64,000 nucleotides of DNA from Empedobacter sedimenti (GCF_030005555.1 NZ_JASCQG010000002.1:1-64000); one strand, 5' to 3'. Shown: positions 1 through 8,516, counted from the first letter of the stretch. Translations and numbers: made by a program. The notes: a model not told the origin generated them from the sequence alone.

Positions 1-186
1 AGTTTGATGCTCGTTGGATAGCGCTATCAATTGAAAACGTATTTTATCATCCTCATCTTTACGTACTTTTTGATAATAAAAAACGGATGTTCTTAAGCTA
101 AATAGACGACAAGCCCTGCGAGAACTTAGCTGATGTTTTTCTTTTGAATACAACACCAACTCTCGTTTTTCACAAGGCGTTATAGC
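1..186 (-). CDS. IS3-family transposase OrfB, N-terminal part (partial)
   Basis: Translating the minus strand from base 186 gives 62 open codons to the window edge. The sequence contains CEKRELVLYSKEKHQLSSRR followed by ACRLF and VFYYQ, which is the typical N-terminal helix-turn-helix start of IS3-family OrfB (IS407/IS2-like). The DDE catalytic core would lie outside the window. There is no good independent start. The frame is entered from orfA by a -1 shift at A-AAA-AAG (bases 192 to 186 on the minus strand), giving the fused OrfAB transposase. The family assignment is firm; the subgroup is a guess. Confidence 0.8.
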
Positions 187-446
187 TTTTTTTCGATAAC
201 ATCTTTTAAAACTACGTTTTCCAAAGTAAGCTCTGCTACAATTTTTTTATATTGGGACAATTGCTTCTCTAGTTCTTTTAATTGAGCTAATTGATGGGCT
301 TCCATTCCGCCATATTTACTCTTCCATTTATAAAAAGTGGGTTGACTTATTCCATGTTCACGACAAATTTCATTGACTGTTTTGCCTTGATTTTGTTCTG
401 ATAAGATCTTGACGATCTGAACTTCTGTAAAATTGCTCTGTTTCAT
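180..446 (-). CDS. IS3-family transposase OrfA (helix-turn-helix protein)
   Basis: This 88-residue protein has an N-terminal helix-turn-helix (about residues 8-50, with TVNEICREHGISQPTFYKWK) and a C-terminal leucine-zipper-like coiled coil (about 52-86) that mediates multimerisation. Both are standard for IS3-family OrfA. OrfA binds the IS ends and, when fused to OrfB by frameshifting, forms the transposase. Length is normal for the family and the frame is intact. The stop codon lies five bases beyond the slippery run, so the downstream orfB frame opens exactly where expected. Confidence 0.9.
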   Translation of the reverse strand: MKQSNFTEVQIVKILSEQNQGKTVNEICREHGISQPTFYKWKSKYGGMEAHQLAQLKELEKQLSQYKKIVAELTLENVVLKDVIEKKL

Positions 447-523
447 AATTATCCCTAAGTTAATAAACTATATTTTTAAACGGTCCGGTTTTTAGGGAAG
501 ATTACAATTTTACAAATTCTACA

Positions 524-3500
524 TTGTATATTCATGGAGGATCAACTCAGTCAAATAATTTGGCACATAATACAACATCAGTTCCTTTATACAGAGGGTT
601 GATAGTAGAGAAAGCTGGAGTTGTTTTACCAAAAGTTATTATAGATAATGCAAATAATTATACAGGAAGAACTTGTACTATAATTAATAATAATAGTTTA
701 TCAATTACAGATTTGACTATAAAAAATACCAATACTTATTTTGATACAGCAAATTTATCTGTTGGTAATTTAACAATAGACAAAGGATTTGATTATAGAT
801 TTTATGGTACATCAACACAAACTACGCCTAGTGCAAGCCCAAATGTAGCAGTTACTACGTTTAATTATAATCCATTATCATCTGGTACTACTAAATTTAA
901 ATCCTATTTGTCAAATGACAATACTTTAGCATACTTAGATATACCTGTTGTATCAACACCAGCATATAGTAATATGGTTGCTAATGGTATTTATTCTAAG
1001 AATGTAGTAACATTTACTAATTCAGTTCTAGAGAATTTGAATAAAAATATAAATGTGACTAGTGGAGTTGCTGTTGATTATTTTTGGGGAGGAAAAAGTG
1101 ATGGAAAAACGTGGACAGATCTAGGTAACTGGAGTTCTAGTGGGACAGCTCAAGTTGCAGTGGCTAATTTACCTACGTCAAATGATAATGTTTTTTTTAA
1201 TACAAATTCTACTATTTCTGGAAGAATAGATATTGATAGAGTAATAGATATTCATAATTTTACTGTATTACCAGACTTTATTGGGAAAAGTTTTGAAATA
1301 TTTAGCATAACAAATAATTCATTTACAATAAGAGGTTCTTTAGAACTACAGAAAGGAGCAACGCTTAGTATTCAGAATTTATTTTTTGTGCCAAAGTCAA
1401 CTAATTTAAATTCACCAGAAACTATTACGCTAAATGAAGGTGTCCTAAAAGGGTCTTTAAATGAAGGTAATAGATTAGTTGTTACAGGAGGAGGAGCATT
1501 AAGTTTGAAAGGATCAAATTTTACTTATTACAATGAATCAGATTTAGGTCGAAATACATTTGTTTTAGAAAATGGATCATTAGTATTTGATGCTCCAACG
1601 ATAAATCTCAACGAATTTAAGGGAGTAATAGAAAGAGGATCTTCTTTTAAAACGAATTTGTATTTAAAGAATAGTATTATAAATACAAAATTCTGGACAT
1701 ATAACAACATTAACAATACAAACTTAAATAATCAATTTACTTTAGATGGAGGAACAAGTACAGTTAACGTTTTTCTAATCTTTAATGCGGCTGGTGATAC
1801 TAGTTATTATACGATTGATAATAAATTAAAATACAATAAAATTGTATTAAAAGACTCTAACAGTTCTATAAGACAAAGTATGTTTGGTGTTTTTGATGCT
1901 GCTTACTTAGAGTTAGAGCCAAACACATATTTAAGTGTTCCTGGGGCTGGGATATTTTCTACAGCAACAAATCAAATTAATGTCAATGAGTTAAAAGTGT
2001 ATGCAGGTAATTTAATTGCCTTCGAATCAAATTATAGAATAAATATTATTGACAAATATCAAACCATTTCTACAGGGACTTGTCAATTGGTTACAATTCT
2101 AGATGGTCAAACAAATACAGTCAATTTTAACATATCGCCAACTGTTACAGATGCTACTAATACACCTAATCTATTAACTTTGAATAGTTATGATGTTAAG
2201 AATATAAAATTTGGGAAAAGTGCGTCATATACAATAAATATTAGCGGAAGTGCAGATGCAGCGACTACTGGATATACAAAATTAGTGTCAGCAACACCTG
2301 TAGATTTATATTGGATAGGTAGTGCTTCTACAACAAATCAGTGGCATAACTCAATCAACTGGACTACAAATGCAAATGGTACGCCTAATGCGTCTTCATG
2401 TTCTCCAACAAAATTTGATAATGCTCACTTTAAATCATATTCTAAAGCAAAAGGAAATGAAGTTGCGATAAACAATGATATTTATATTAATAACATTGTT
2501 TTTGAAAATGATTCTCCAGCAAATATGTCGCTGAAAGGAAATGGATCTAAAGATATTTATTTATCAGGTTCTATGTATTTAAACAATAATACAATTACAG
2601 GGCTTAGCCGTATACTTACTTCTGGTAAACAAACTGATGCTACTTATGATGGTACAGCAAGACATAAAATTCAGTTAAGAGGTACTGATCTTAAAATGCG
2701 AATTAATGTACAAGATGGTTCGTATTATAAACTTGTTGATGATTTTAAGAATACAGGTTCTGATATTTATATGACGGGAACTTCTGATCTTGATGCGTCT
2801 AATATTACAATGAATTTACAAAGTATTTCTAATTCTGCGTATAATCCAATTTCAACAGGTAAATTAAATATAAATAATTCGAAAGTTAATTTGACAGGTA
2901 ATTTTGATAGTCAATCTCCAAGTTTTCTAGTAACTGCAGATAATGCTATAATTAAGTTGTCTTCAAATTCTTCATCTAATTTTTATTACTTTAATCCAAC
3001 AAATAGCACAACAGCTTTTAATACCGCTACATTAGAATTTACTCAGGCTAATACTTCAGCAAATACTGTTGCAGGTTCATCTTCTTCAGTATTACTTATA
3101 AAAAGTATAACAACAAGAGGAGTAACATTTAATGCAAATTCAAGTATTACAACAGAGGTGTTAAACTCGTTAAGTAATAAGGTTTCTATCGCAGCGGGGA
3201 AAGAGTTAAAAGTTACTCAACAAGCCAATCTAAGTGGAACAGCTTGTGATGTGACACGTTCTATCGTATCTTCTGTAGCCGGAACTAGAGCTAAATTTAC
3301 GATAACAAATGGTCCTACTAATTTTGATTACTTAACAGTAAAGGATATTGACGCAAACTCTAGTTATCAAATTCTAGTTTTTGGTACTTATAGTACAAAT
3401 GGAGGTAACAATACAAGCTATGTTACATTTTTGGATAAAACGCAAGATAATTCTACTTATGGTTTTGGGGCAGTATCTGCTTGTAGAGATTTAGCTACAT

Positions 3501-4015
3501 CATCAATTTTATCTGCAGATGGATTTTACCCAAATGCATTTACAACATTTAAATGGTATAAGTTAACTGGCGATCATGCAGATCCAACAACACCTATAGC
3601 AACAACTAAAGATATCGACTTATCTTTGTATGGTTATGGTACATATAAGTTAGAGATTAATTATGATCCAACTACTGCAGGTTCATGTATTATTACGGAT
3701 CAAATTATAATTAATTCTTTTCCAACAAAACCAACTGAGTTATCAGATGATAAATTCTGTAAAAATAAGGTGGTTACTTTAGGTGATATTCAATTACCAG
3801 GATCTACTTTAGTTTGGTATAATTCAGATACAGCAACTACAGCTTTACCTTTAACTACAGTTATAACAAGCGGAACAACATATTATGTTGCTCGTAAATA
3901 TGATAGTGGTAGTGGAATGGCTTGCGAATCTACAGAACGATTGGCTTTACAAGTAAGATTAGACGCTTGTGGTGGTGTTTACTTAAATCCTGTTATAAGA
4001 ATGAGAGGATTATAA
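524..4015 (+). CDS. large secreted surface protein, 5' end lost to IS insertion
   Basis: The open frame encodes at least 1163 residues rich in Asn, Thr, Ser and beta-strand-like repeats, with no enzymatic motif. Two related segments at about residues 184-240 (DYFWGGKSDGKTWTDLGNW) and 593-645 (DLYWIGSASTTNQWHNSINW) look like copies of one surface-protein module. The last ~100 residues form an Ig-like domain of the kind found in Bacteroidota exported proteins (TTYYVARKY near the end). The frame has no signal peptide and stays open leftward across the IS end to about base 467. The TTG at 524 is therefore not a credible native start, and the gene is probably a 5'-truncated remnant. A protein exported by type IX or a related system is an inference; no clear type IX C-terminal domain was recognised. 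Confidence 0.65.
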   Translation: MYIHGGSTQSNNLAHNTTSVPLYRGLIVEKAGVVLPKVIIDNANNYTGRTCTIINNNSLSITDLTIKNTNTYFDTANLSVGNLTIDKGFDYRFYGTSTQTTPSASPNVAVTTFNYNPLSSGTTKFKSYLSNDNTLAYLDIPVVSTPAYSNMVANGIYSKNVVTFTNSVLENLNKNINVTSGVAVDYFWGGKSDGKTWTDLGNWSSSGTAQVAVANLPTSNDNVFFNTNSTISGRIDIDRVIDIHNFTVLPDFIGKSFEIFSITNNSFTIRGSLELQKGATLSIQNLFFVPKSTNLNSPETITLNEGVLKGSLNEGNRLVVTGGGALSLKGSNFTYYNESDLGRNTFVLENGSLVFDAPTINLNEFKGVIERGSSFKTNLYLKNSIINTKFWTYNNINNTNLNNQFTLDGGTSTVNVFLIFNAAGDTSYYTIDNKLKYNKIVLKDSNSSIRQSMFGVFDAAYLELEPNTYLSVPGAGIFSTATNQINVNELKVYAGNLIAFESNYRINIIDKYQTISTGTCQLVTILDGQTNTVNFNISPTVTDATNTPNLLTLNSYDVKNIKFGKSASYTINISGSADAATTGYTKLVSATPVDLYWIGSASTTNQWHNSINWTTNANGTPNASSCSPTKFDNAHFKSYSKAKGNEVAINNDIYINNIVFENDSPANMSLKGNGSKDIYLSGSMYLNNNTITGLSRILTSGKQTDATYDGTARHKIQLRGTDLKMRINVQDGSYYKLVDDFKNTGSDIYMTGTSDLDASNITMNLQSISNSAYNPISTGKLNINNSKVNLTGNFDSQSPSFLVTADNAIIKLSSNSSSNFYYFNPTNSTTAFNTATLEFTQANTSANTVAGSSSSVLLIKSITTRGVTFNANSSITTEVLNSLSNKVSIAAGKELKVTQQANLSGTACDVTRSIVSSVAGTRAKFTITNGPTNFDYLTVKDIDANSSYQILVFGTYSTNGGNNTSYVTFLDKTQDNSTYGFGAVSACRDLATSSILSADGFYPNAFTTFKWYKLTGDHADPTTPIATTKDIDLSLYGYGTYKLEINYDPTTAGSCIITDQIIINSFPTKPTELSDDKFCKNKVVTLGDIQLPGSTLVWYNSDTATTALPLTTVITSGTTYYVARKYDSGSGMACESTERLALQVRLDACGGVYLNPVIRMRGL

Positions 4016-4035
4016 TCAAATATTATTAAAACAAA

Positions 4036-4065
4036 AAACCAGAAGTTAAACTTCTGGTTTTTTTT
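4036..4065 (+). terminator. intrinsic terminator
   Basis: Perfect 10-bp stem AAACCAGAAG / CTTCTGGTTT with a five-base loop followed by a T tract, 20 bases after the surface-protein stop codon. Confidence 0.9.
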
Positions 4066-4091
4066 ATTTCGTTATTCTGAAAAAAAGCTAC

Positions 4092-4490
4092 TTAAGCAAT
4101 CTTTCCTAAATTTTCTGCAATCGTTTCGATGAAAGATGTTAATGGTTTCTTTGCCATCATTTCGATCATCATATTAAAATTTCCATCAAAATCTAATGTT
4201 ACATCAGAAGAGTTATCGTCAACAGCATCAATAGAAATCGTTAATGTATATTCAAAAGCAGGAGCTGGTGATTCAAAAACAATTTTTGATGGTTCAACAG
4301 TTTCCTTTAAACGCATTCCAACTTTTGGTAAAGCTCCAACACCAACTGTAAAACCTTTTCCAGATTCGTGAATTTCAAATGATTTTGTGTCAGCAGGCAT
4401 TAATTGCTCATAATTTTTCATATCCAACAAAAAGTTAAATGCATCTTGTTGATTTTTTGCAAAGCGTACTTTATTTGTATTTACCTTCAT
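4092..4490 (-). CDS. SRPBCC (START-like) family protein
   Basis: The protein has about 132 residues and starts at MKVNTNKVRFAKNQQDAFNF. The pattern is that of the SRPBCC/polyketide-cyclase-like helix-grip fold: an N-terminal strand, two short helices (NYEQLMP), a run of strands (GMRLKETVEP, FEYTLTISID, DVTLDFDGNF) and a long C-terminal helix ending SFIETIAENLGKIA. Such proteins usually bind small hydrophobic ligands in the cytoplasm; the ligand is unknown. An upstream start at 4532 is possible but would overlap the promoter box of the divergent NUDIX gene, so the internal ATG at 4490 is preferred. Confidence 0.75.
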   Translation of the reverse strand: MKVNTNKVRFAKNQQDAFNFLLDMKNYEQLMPADTKSFEIHESGKGFTVGVGALPKVGMRLKETVEPSKIVFESPAPAFEYTLTISIDAVDDNSSDVTLDFDGNFNMMIEMMAKKPLTSFIETIAENLGKIA

Positions 4491-4509
4491 ATCCTTGTGA
4501 GTTTTTTTA

Positions 4510-4517
4510 TAAATTTG
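4510..4517 (+). promoter_or_regulatory. Bacteroidota -7 box for the NUDIX gene
   Basis: TAAATTTG matches the Bacteroidota -7 consensus TAnnTTTG and lies 16 bases before the ATG at 4533. No clear -33 TTG was found. Confidence 0.45.
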
Positions 4518-4532
4518 TAACAAATCGTTCAA

Positions 4533-5129
4533 ATGTACAAAGTTTTTTTTAATGAAAGTCAGCTAACTTTCAGCAATCAATCCAATTCAGAAGCAAAAAA
4601 TATTTTGTTTCATCACGAAACACAATTCGATGAAGCTTTTCATTTATTGTCTACAAATACGTCAAAATTTGTAAATATTTTTAGTGATGATATTGATGCA
4701 GTTTGGGCGAGTTTCCTAAATTATTTCAAACATATAAAAGCAGCTGGTGGTATCGTTCGTAATCCGCAAGACGATATTCTCTTCATTTTTAGATTAGGAA
4801 AATGGGATTTACCGAAAGGGAAAATGGAAGAAGGAGAATCAAAAGAAGAATCTGCAATTAGAGAGATTGAAGAAGAATGCAGTATTACAAATCTAGAATT
4901 GAAACGATTTTTGATGCCAACTTTTCATATTTATTATTTGAGAGAATATGTGATTAAAGAAACTTATTGGTTCGAAGTTTTTTATGATGGAGTAGAATTA
5001 CCTTTACCACAAACCGAGGAAGGGATAGAAACAGTTGAGTGGAAAAAAGTAAGCGAAATTCCTCAGTTATTAGAAAATTCTTATCCTAATATTAAATTAT
5101 TAATGGATAATTATTTAAATTTGGAATAA
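4533..5129 (+). CDS. NUDIX hydrolase
   Basis: The protein has 198 residues with a NUDIX domain at about 67-190. The Nudix box runs from GKMEEGESKEES into AIREIEEECS and fits G-x5-E-x7-REUxEE, including the metal-binding glutamates. The usual glycine after the last EE is replaced by cysteine. The N-terminal ~65 residues are a family-specific extension, and TYWFEVFYDG is the strand region facing the substrate. NUDIX enzymes hydrolyse nucleoside diphosphates linked to another moiety; the substrate cannot be read from the sequence. It is divergent from the SRPBCC gene and 12 bases ahead of the DUF4920 gene, so it probably shares a transcript with it. Confidence 0.88.
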   Translation: MYKVFFNESQLTFSNQSNSEAKNILFHHETQFDEAFHLLSTNTSKFVNIFSDDIDAVWASFLNYFKHIKAAGGIVRNPQDDILFIFRLGKWDLPKGKMEEGESKEESAIREIEEECSITNLELKRFLMPTFHIYYLREYVIKETYWFEVFYDGVELPLPQTEEGIETVEWKKVSEIPQLLENSYPNIKLLMDNYLNLE

Positions 5130-5141
5130 ATAAAGAAAACA

Positions 5142-5708
5142 ATGAAAAAATATATACTAGGATTTTGCACAGTTTTAGCTTTTGCTGGTGTTACAAATGC
5201 TCAATCAAAAAAAGAAGCAAAACAACAAGTAGAAAAAGTAACAAAACCACAAGCTAAGATTTTGGCGAATGGTTCTGCAAAAGTTGATGATATGTACGCG
5301 TATCAAGTTTACGGAGAAACATTTGATCTTAAAAATACATTAACAACAAGTGAAATTGGAAAATTGTACGAGAACATGAAAAGTGGAGATTCTATAGAGA
5401 ATGTTCAGTTTGTATCGACAATTCAATCAGTTTGTAAAAAGAAAGGTTGTTGGATGAAAGTTGATCTTGGAAAAGGAGAGGAGCAATCTTTTGTTCGTTT
5501 CAAAGATTACGGATTTTTTATGCCTTTAGATGGCGAAAAAGCAAATGTTATTGTACATGGAAAAGCATTTGTAAGTGAAGTTTCTGTAGAAAAGTTACGT
5601 CATTATGCAGAAGATGCAGGTAAATCTAAAGATGAAATTGCAAAAATTACAAAACCTCAGTTACAGTATAATTTTGAAGCTGATGGTGTTTTTGTAAAAG
5701 AGAATTAG
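5142..5708 (+). CDS. DUF4920-type secreted protein
   Basis: The first ~20 residues (MKKYILGFCTVLAFAGVTNA) are a signal peptide. The mature region from about residue 50 contains YGETFDL, then CKKKGCWMKVDL and FVRFKDYGFFMPLDG, a pattern I associate with DUF4920 proteins of Bacteroidota. The C-KKKG-C pair could bind metal or form a disulfide; the function is unknown. It lies 12 bases after the NUDIX gene and is followed by a terminator, so the two form a short operon. Confidence 0.75.
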   Translation: MKKYILGFCTVLAFAGVTNAQSKKEAKQQVEKVTKPQAKILANGSAKVDDMYAYQVYGETFDLKNTLTTSEIGKLYENMKSGDSIENVQFVSTIQSVCKKKGCWMKVDLGKGEEQSFVRFKDYGFFMPLDGEKANVIVHGKAFVSEVSVEKLRHYAEDAGKSKDEIAKITKPQLQYNFEADGVFVKEN

Positions 5709-5734
5709 TAAAATCTAATCAATATAAATTGTAA

Positions 5735-5765
5735 GCCTTTCTATATTATAGGAAGGTTTTTTTGT
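5735..5765 (+). terminator. intrinsic terminator
   Basis: Stem around CCTTTCTATA / TAGGAAGG with one G-T pair, followed by seven T residues, downstream of the DUF4920 gene. Confidence 0.75.
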
Positions 5766-5789
5766 ATCTTCAAACCTAAATTTAATGCA

Positions 5790-6233
5790 ATGAATTCTTT
5801 TCAAGCCACTCCGTCTCTTTTTTTTGATTTATTAGGAATTAATACAGAAAATCAATTATTTAAACAATTTCAATCAGAATTTGATTCGGCAATAATCCGT
5901 CGAGAAAATACAAATAATTCAACTTCAAAAAAGTATGATTATGATTTGTTGTATAAAGAGAAAGGAATCTATTTGAACATCTTAAATGAGGAGGTTGTTT
6001 CGGTTAAATTTTATTTATCGCCCAATCCAATTTGTCAAACGTACAAAGGAAAAGTGGTTAACGAGCTTTCTCCGATTATTGATGAAACAAGAATTACAAG
6101 GATTGCGGATTATAAAAGAAGTCCAAATTCGGATCCAAATCGTCTTACAAATGATTATGTTTCAGGAAATGTAATTGTTTCATTTGATTCTATGACAGGA
6201 GAAATGTTGTACGTTGAGATTTCTAAAATTTAG
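5790..6233 (+). CDS. hypothetical protein, cytoplasmic
   Basis: This 147-residue protein is not recognised. It has no signal peptide or membrane segment. It is predicted to be soluble, with alternating strands (GIYLNILNEEVVSVKFYLSP) and a charged C-terminal half. The length and codon use match its neighbours and the start codon sits 25 bases after the preceding terminator, so it is likely a real gene. It precedes the cluster of small secreted paralogues but shares no visible repeat with them. Confidence 0.6.
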   Translation: MNSFQATPSLFFDLLGINTENQLFKQFQSEFDSAIIRRENTNNSTSKKYDYDLLYKEKGIYLNILNEEVVSVKFYLSPNPICQTYKGKVVNELSPIIDETRITRIADYKRSPNSDPNRLTNDYVSGNVIVSFDSMTGEMLYVEISKI

Positions 6234-6297
6234 TCCAACAATTATCTCTTATATATTATTTATTTTTAGGATATTTATCCAATATTATGTTAGTACA

Positions 6298-6972
6298 ATG
6301 AATAAAATTTTACTTCTTGCCCTTTTTATGCTTTCTGTAAATGGAATGGCGCAATCTACAACAACTCATTCAAGTTTTAAAAATAGAGCAGTTTCTACCA
6401 AGAATTATGTAATTAATGATAGACAAGAAACTTATTCTTTTCGAGGCGTTTTCACATTAAATAAAAGAGAATCAATTAAATCGAAAATTGAGCAAATTAT
6501 TGGTTTGCCCAAATATTATCAAGGTGAAACTGTTTGGAGCAATTTAAATTATACAATTAGTTTAAAAGAAGGTGAAGTAAAAGCAAATTTGGTAAAAAAC
6601 AATGATGCTGAGTTTTATTACTACAAAATGAAGGAGTTAGAAAAAGAATTGATTTTTATTTTAGATAACCCTGGACCAAAAAATATTGCTGTTTCGACAA
6701 AATCATATATTCTGAACGATAATGCAACTCTTTATTCATTGAAAGCTGTGTTTCATAATCGTAAAAATGAAACTGTAAAAGAGTTAATTGAATTGCAGTT
6801 TGGAAAGCCAAAAACGGACGGAAATAAATTGGTCTGGAATGATAATGGAAATTATAATATTGAGCTTTTGGATGGTGTAGCGAAAATTCATTATGGTAAA
6901 AGTAGTGATGATGAATTTTATTATAACAAAGTCAAAACATTAGGAAACGAAATTATTTCTATCCTTAATTAA
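6298..6972 (+). CDS. secreted protein with two copies of a ~85-residue repeat domain
   Basis: Starting at the ATG at 6298 gives a clear signal peptide (MNKILLLALFMLSVNGMAQ) and a mature protein of two homologous domains. Domain 1 begins near YVINDRQETYSFRGVF and domain 2 near YILNDNATLYSLKAVF. Each then has a helix, a G-x-PK motif (GLPK, GKPK), a strand pair around VW and a C-terminal helix starting at EFYYYK or EFYYNK. An in-frame start at 6214 would only add an untidy N-terminus overlapping the previous gene. The domain is not one I recognise. The next two genes carry single copies, so this gene probably arose by internal duplication. Confidence 0.75.
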   Translation: MNKILLLALFMLSVNGMAQSTTTHSSFKNRAVSTKNYVINDRQETYSFRGVFTLNKRESIKSKIEQIIGLPKYYQGETVWSNLNYTISLKEGEVKANLVKNNDAEFYYYKMKELEKELIFILDNPGPKNIAVSTKSYILNDNATLYSLKAVFHNRKNETVKELIELQFGKPKTDGNKLVWNDNGNYNIELLDGVAKIHYGKSSDDEFYYNKVKTLGNEIISILN

Positions 6973-7051
6973 GTATTTCTAATTAAATAAATATTTAATA
7001 AATGTTTTAGAATTATTTTTTAATGAAATTTAAGAGATAAATCTAAACCTT

Positions 7052-7396
7052 ATGAAAAAATATTTACTAATTATTTATTTAACTATTACTTGTTTTGTTT
7101 TTGGACAAGAAACAAAAAATTCGAAAAACCTTTATGTCAGTGATACGAGTGAGTCATATTCGTACAAAGCTGATTTTAGTATGTCTAAAACTTCTGCTGT
7201 AAGAGAAATTATCACCAACCAATTTGGTGAGCCAAAAAGTAATGATACAGATTTGATCTGGACATGGAATGGAAGTTACGAAGTGAGTTTGAGAGACGGG
7301 AGTGTAGCGATTAATTTCGGAAAAAGTAACGATAATAACGATTTGTATCTTAAAATTAAAAATTTAGGAAACAGAATTACAAAAGTGATCAAATAG
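7052..7396 (+). CDS. secreted single-domain paralogue of the 6298 gene
   Basis: The 114-residue protein has a signal peptide (first ~18 residues, ending CFVFG before QETKN) and one copy of the repeat domain. LYVSDTSESYSYKADF aligns with the domain starts in the upstream gene, FGEPKSNDTDLIW with the G-x-PK segment, and DLYLKIKNLGNRI with the terminal helix. Function is unknown. It lies 79 bases after the two-domain gene in the same orientation. No terminator was seen between them, so co-transcription is possible. Confidence 0.75.
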   Translation: MKKYLLIIYLTITCFVFGQETKNSKNLYVSDTSESYSYKADFSMSKTSAVREIITNQFGEPKSNDTDLIWTWNGSYEVSLRDGSVAINFGKSNDNNDLYLKIKNLGNRITKVIK

Positions 7397-7473
7397 TTGC
7401 GTTAACGCATCGTTAACCGTTCATTAACCATTATAAATTATTTTTTTTCAGAGTTTTACTTAAAATTTAAAAC

Positions 7474-7860
7474 ATGAAAAAGTTAACTTTAATAGGAGCA
7501 ATTTTGCTAACAGCATTCACGTGCAATGCACAAACAGCAACAGCATTTTCTAAAGCAAAATCATCTGGATCAACAACGCATTCTAATACATCTATCAATG
7601 TGAGCGATAGTAACGAAGTTTATTCATATTCTGCAATTTTTGATAAACCAAAGTCTAAAGCTGCAATAAATGAAATTGAGAAAGCTTTTGGTAAGCCAAC
7701 GACAGAAGGAAAAAACTATGTTTGGCGAGAAGGAGATTCGTTAGAAATAAAGGCACGTGAAGGAAAAATTTCGATAGAGTTTGAAAAAGGTTCTACAAAA
7801 TTATATGAAAAAGTAAAAGAATTGGGTGAATCTATTTCTGCGGTTGTCGGAGAAAAATAA
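7474..7860 (+). CDS. secreted single-domain paralogue of the 6298 gene
   Basis: The 128-residue protein has a signal peptide (MKKLTLIGAILLTAFTCNA), a Ser/Thr-rich linker to about residue 45 and one repeat domain: INVSDSNEVYSYSAIF, then FGKPTTEGKNYVW, then LYEKVKELGESI. It is the most diverged of the four domain copies and the only one with a long linker before the domain. It closes the cluster and is followed at once by a strong two-way terminator. Confidence 0.75.
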   Translation: MKKLTLIGAILLTAFTCNAQTATAFSKAKSSGSTTHSNTSINVSDSNEVYSYSAIFDKPKSKAAINEIEKAFGKPTTEGKNYVWREGDSLEIKAREGKISIEFEKGSTKLYEKVKELGESISAVVGEK

Positions 7861-7874
7861 TCATTCTAAAACAT

Positions 7875-7906
7875 AAAAACGGAAGCCAAATTTGGCTTCC
7901 GTTTTT
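7875..7906. terminator. bidirectional intrinsic terminator
   Basis: A perfect palindrome with 16-base arms (AAAAACGGAAGCCAAA and its complement) lies between convergent genes and has A and T runs on both sides. Confidence 0.9.
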
Positions 7907-7909
7907 ATA

Positions 7910-8512
7910 TTATTTTAATTCTCTATACTTAAAATCTTTTCCAAAAAAATAATTCCATATTAAGCTAATAAGAATAAAATTTGCTATTCCACGAATTGTT
8001 ATAAATATCCCGAAATTACCAAAACGTTTGTATTTAATATGTGATAATTCTTCTTGATGATTAACAATATATTCGTATAAATAATAATCAAAAACTAACA
8101 TCGAAAGGCTAAAAAGAGCTAAAATAACATAATGAAAGAGCATTATGTCTTTAATTTTTTTTAGATTTTTATACAATAATACAGCTCCAATAAAAGAAAA
8201 AAATACACTTGAATGAAAAACAATTTCAGTTTTAGTATGAAGTTTCGGAACCTCATTATTTTCCTCGATATCTTCAACTAAATTAGGTTCGAAAGAATTT
8301 TTCTTTTCTTCGTTCTCGTGATAAATAATTTTAGATGAAATTAAATTTTTAATTCGAGTTGTTTCAATTTCAGAAAACTGAACATTTCGTTCATTTTTTA
8401 AAATTTCGAAAGCCATCTCTATTGCTTCAGGAATAAATCTAGAATCATCTTTGATGTAAGAATTTAATTCATTTGTAGACAGTTTCTGAAGAACGCTTCT
8501 TTTAACTTGCAT
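7910..8512 (-). CDS. hypothetical membrane protein
   Basis: The protein has 200 residues. The N-terminal ~90 residues are soluble and charged, with LSTNELNSYIKDDSRFIPEA resembling regions that precede membrane domains in uncharacterised Bacteroidota proteins. About three membrane segments follow, near residues 100-117 (SVFFSFIGAVLLY), 125-148 and 168-188 (IRGIANFILISLIWNYFF). No family was recognised. It starts 4 bases after the stop of the NamZ-type gene upstream on the same strand, so it is probably translated from the same transcript. Confidence 0.6.
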   Translation of the reverse strand: MQVKRSVLQKLSTNELNSYIKDDSRFIPEAIEMAFEILKNERNVQFSEIETTRIKNLISSKIIYHENEEKKNSFEPNLVEDIEENNEVPKLHTKTEIVFHSSVFFSFIGAVLLYKNLKKIKDIMLFHYVILALFSLSMLVFDYYLYEYIVNHQEELSHIKYKRFGNFGIFITIRGIANFILISLIWNYFFGKDFKYRELK

Positions 8513-8516
8513 TAAT

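Larger units (their letters stand above)
1..495 (-). mobile_element. IS3-family insertion sequence, one end (partial)
   Basis: An insertion sequence runs off the left edge of the window and is read on the minus strand. It carries a complete orfA and the first 62 codons of orfB, joined by a -1 slippery sequence as in IS3-family transposases. The outer end is not fixed because the other terminus is outside the window. The best guess is about 485-497, just upstream of orfA, where the minus strand reads CCCTAAAAACCGGACCG. Immediately beyond, the sequence becomes the coding frame of a large surface protein, so the element sits inside or at the edge of that gene. Confidence 0.8.

Noticed and set aside
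1528-1716. Minus-strand open frame of 62 codons inside the surface-protein gene
   Set aside because: It lies fully antisense to a long continuous coding frame, has no start context and no recognisable sequence; a shadow frame.
6214-6297. Longer start for the two-domain secreted protein
   Set aside because: It overlaps the previous gene and would bury the clear signal peptide that begins at 6298.
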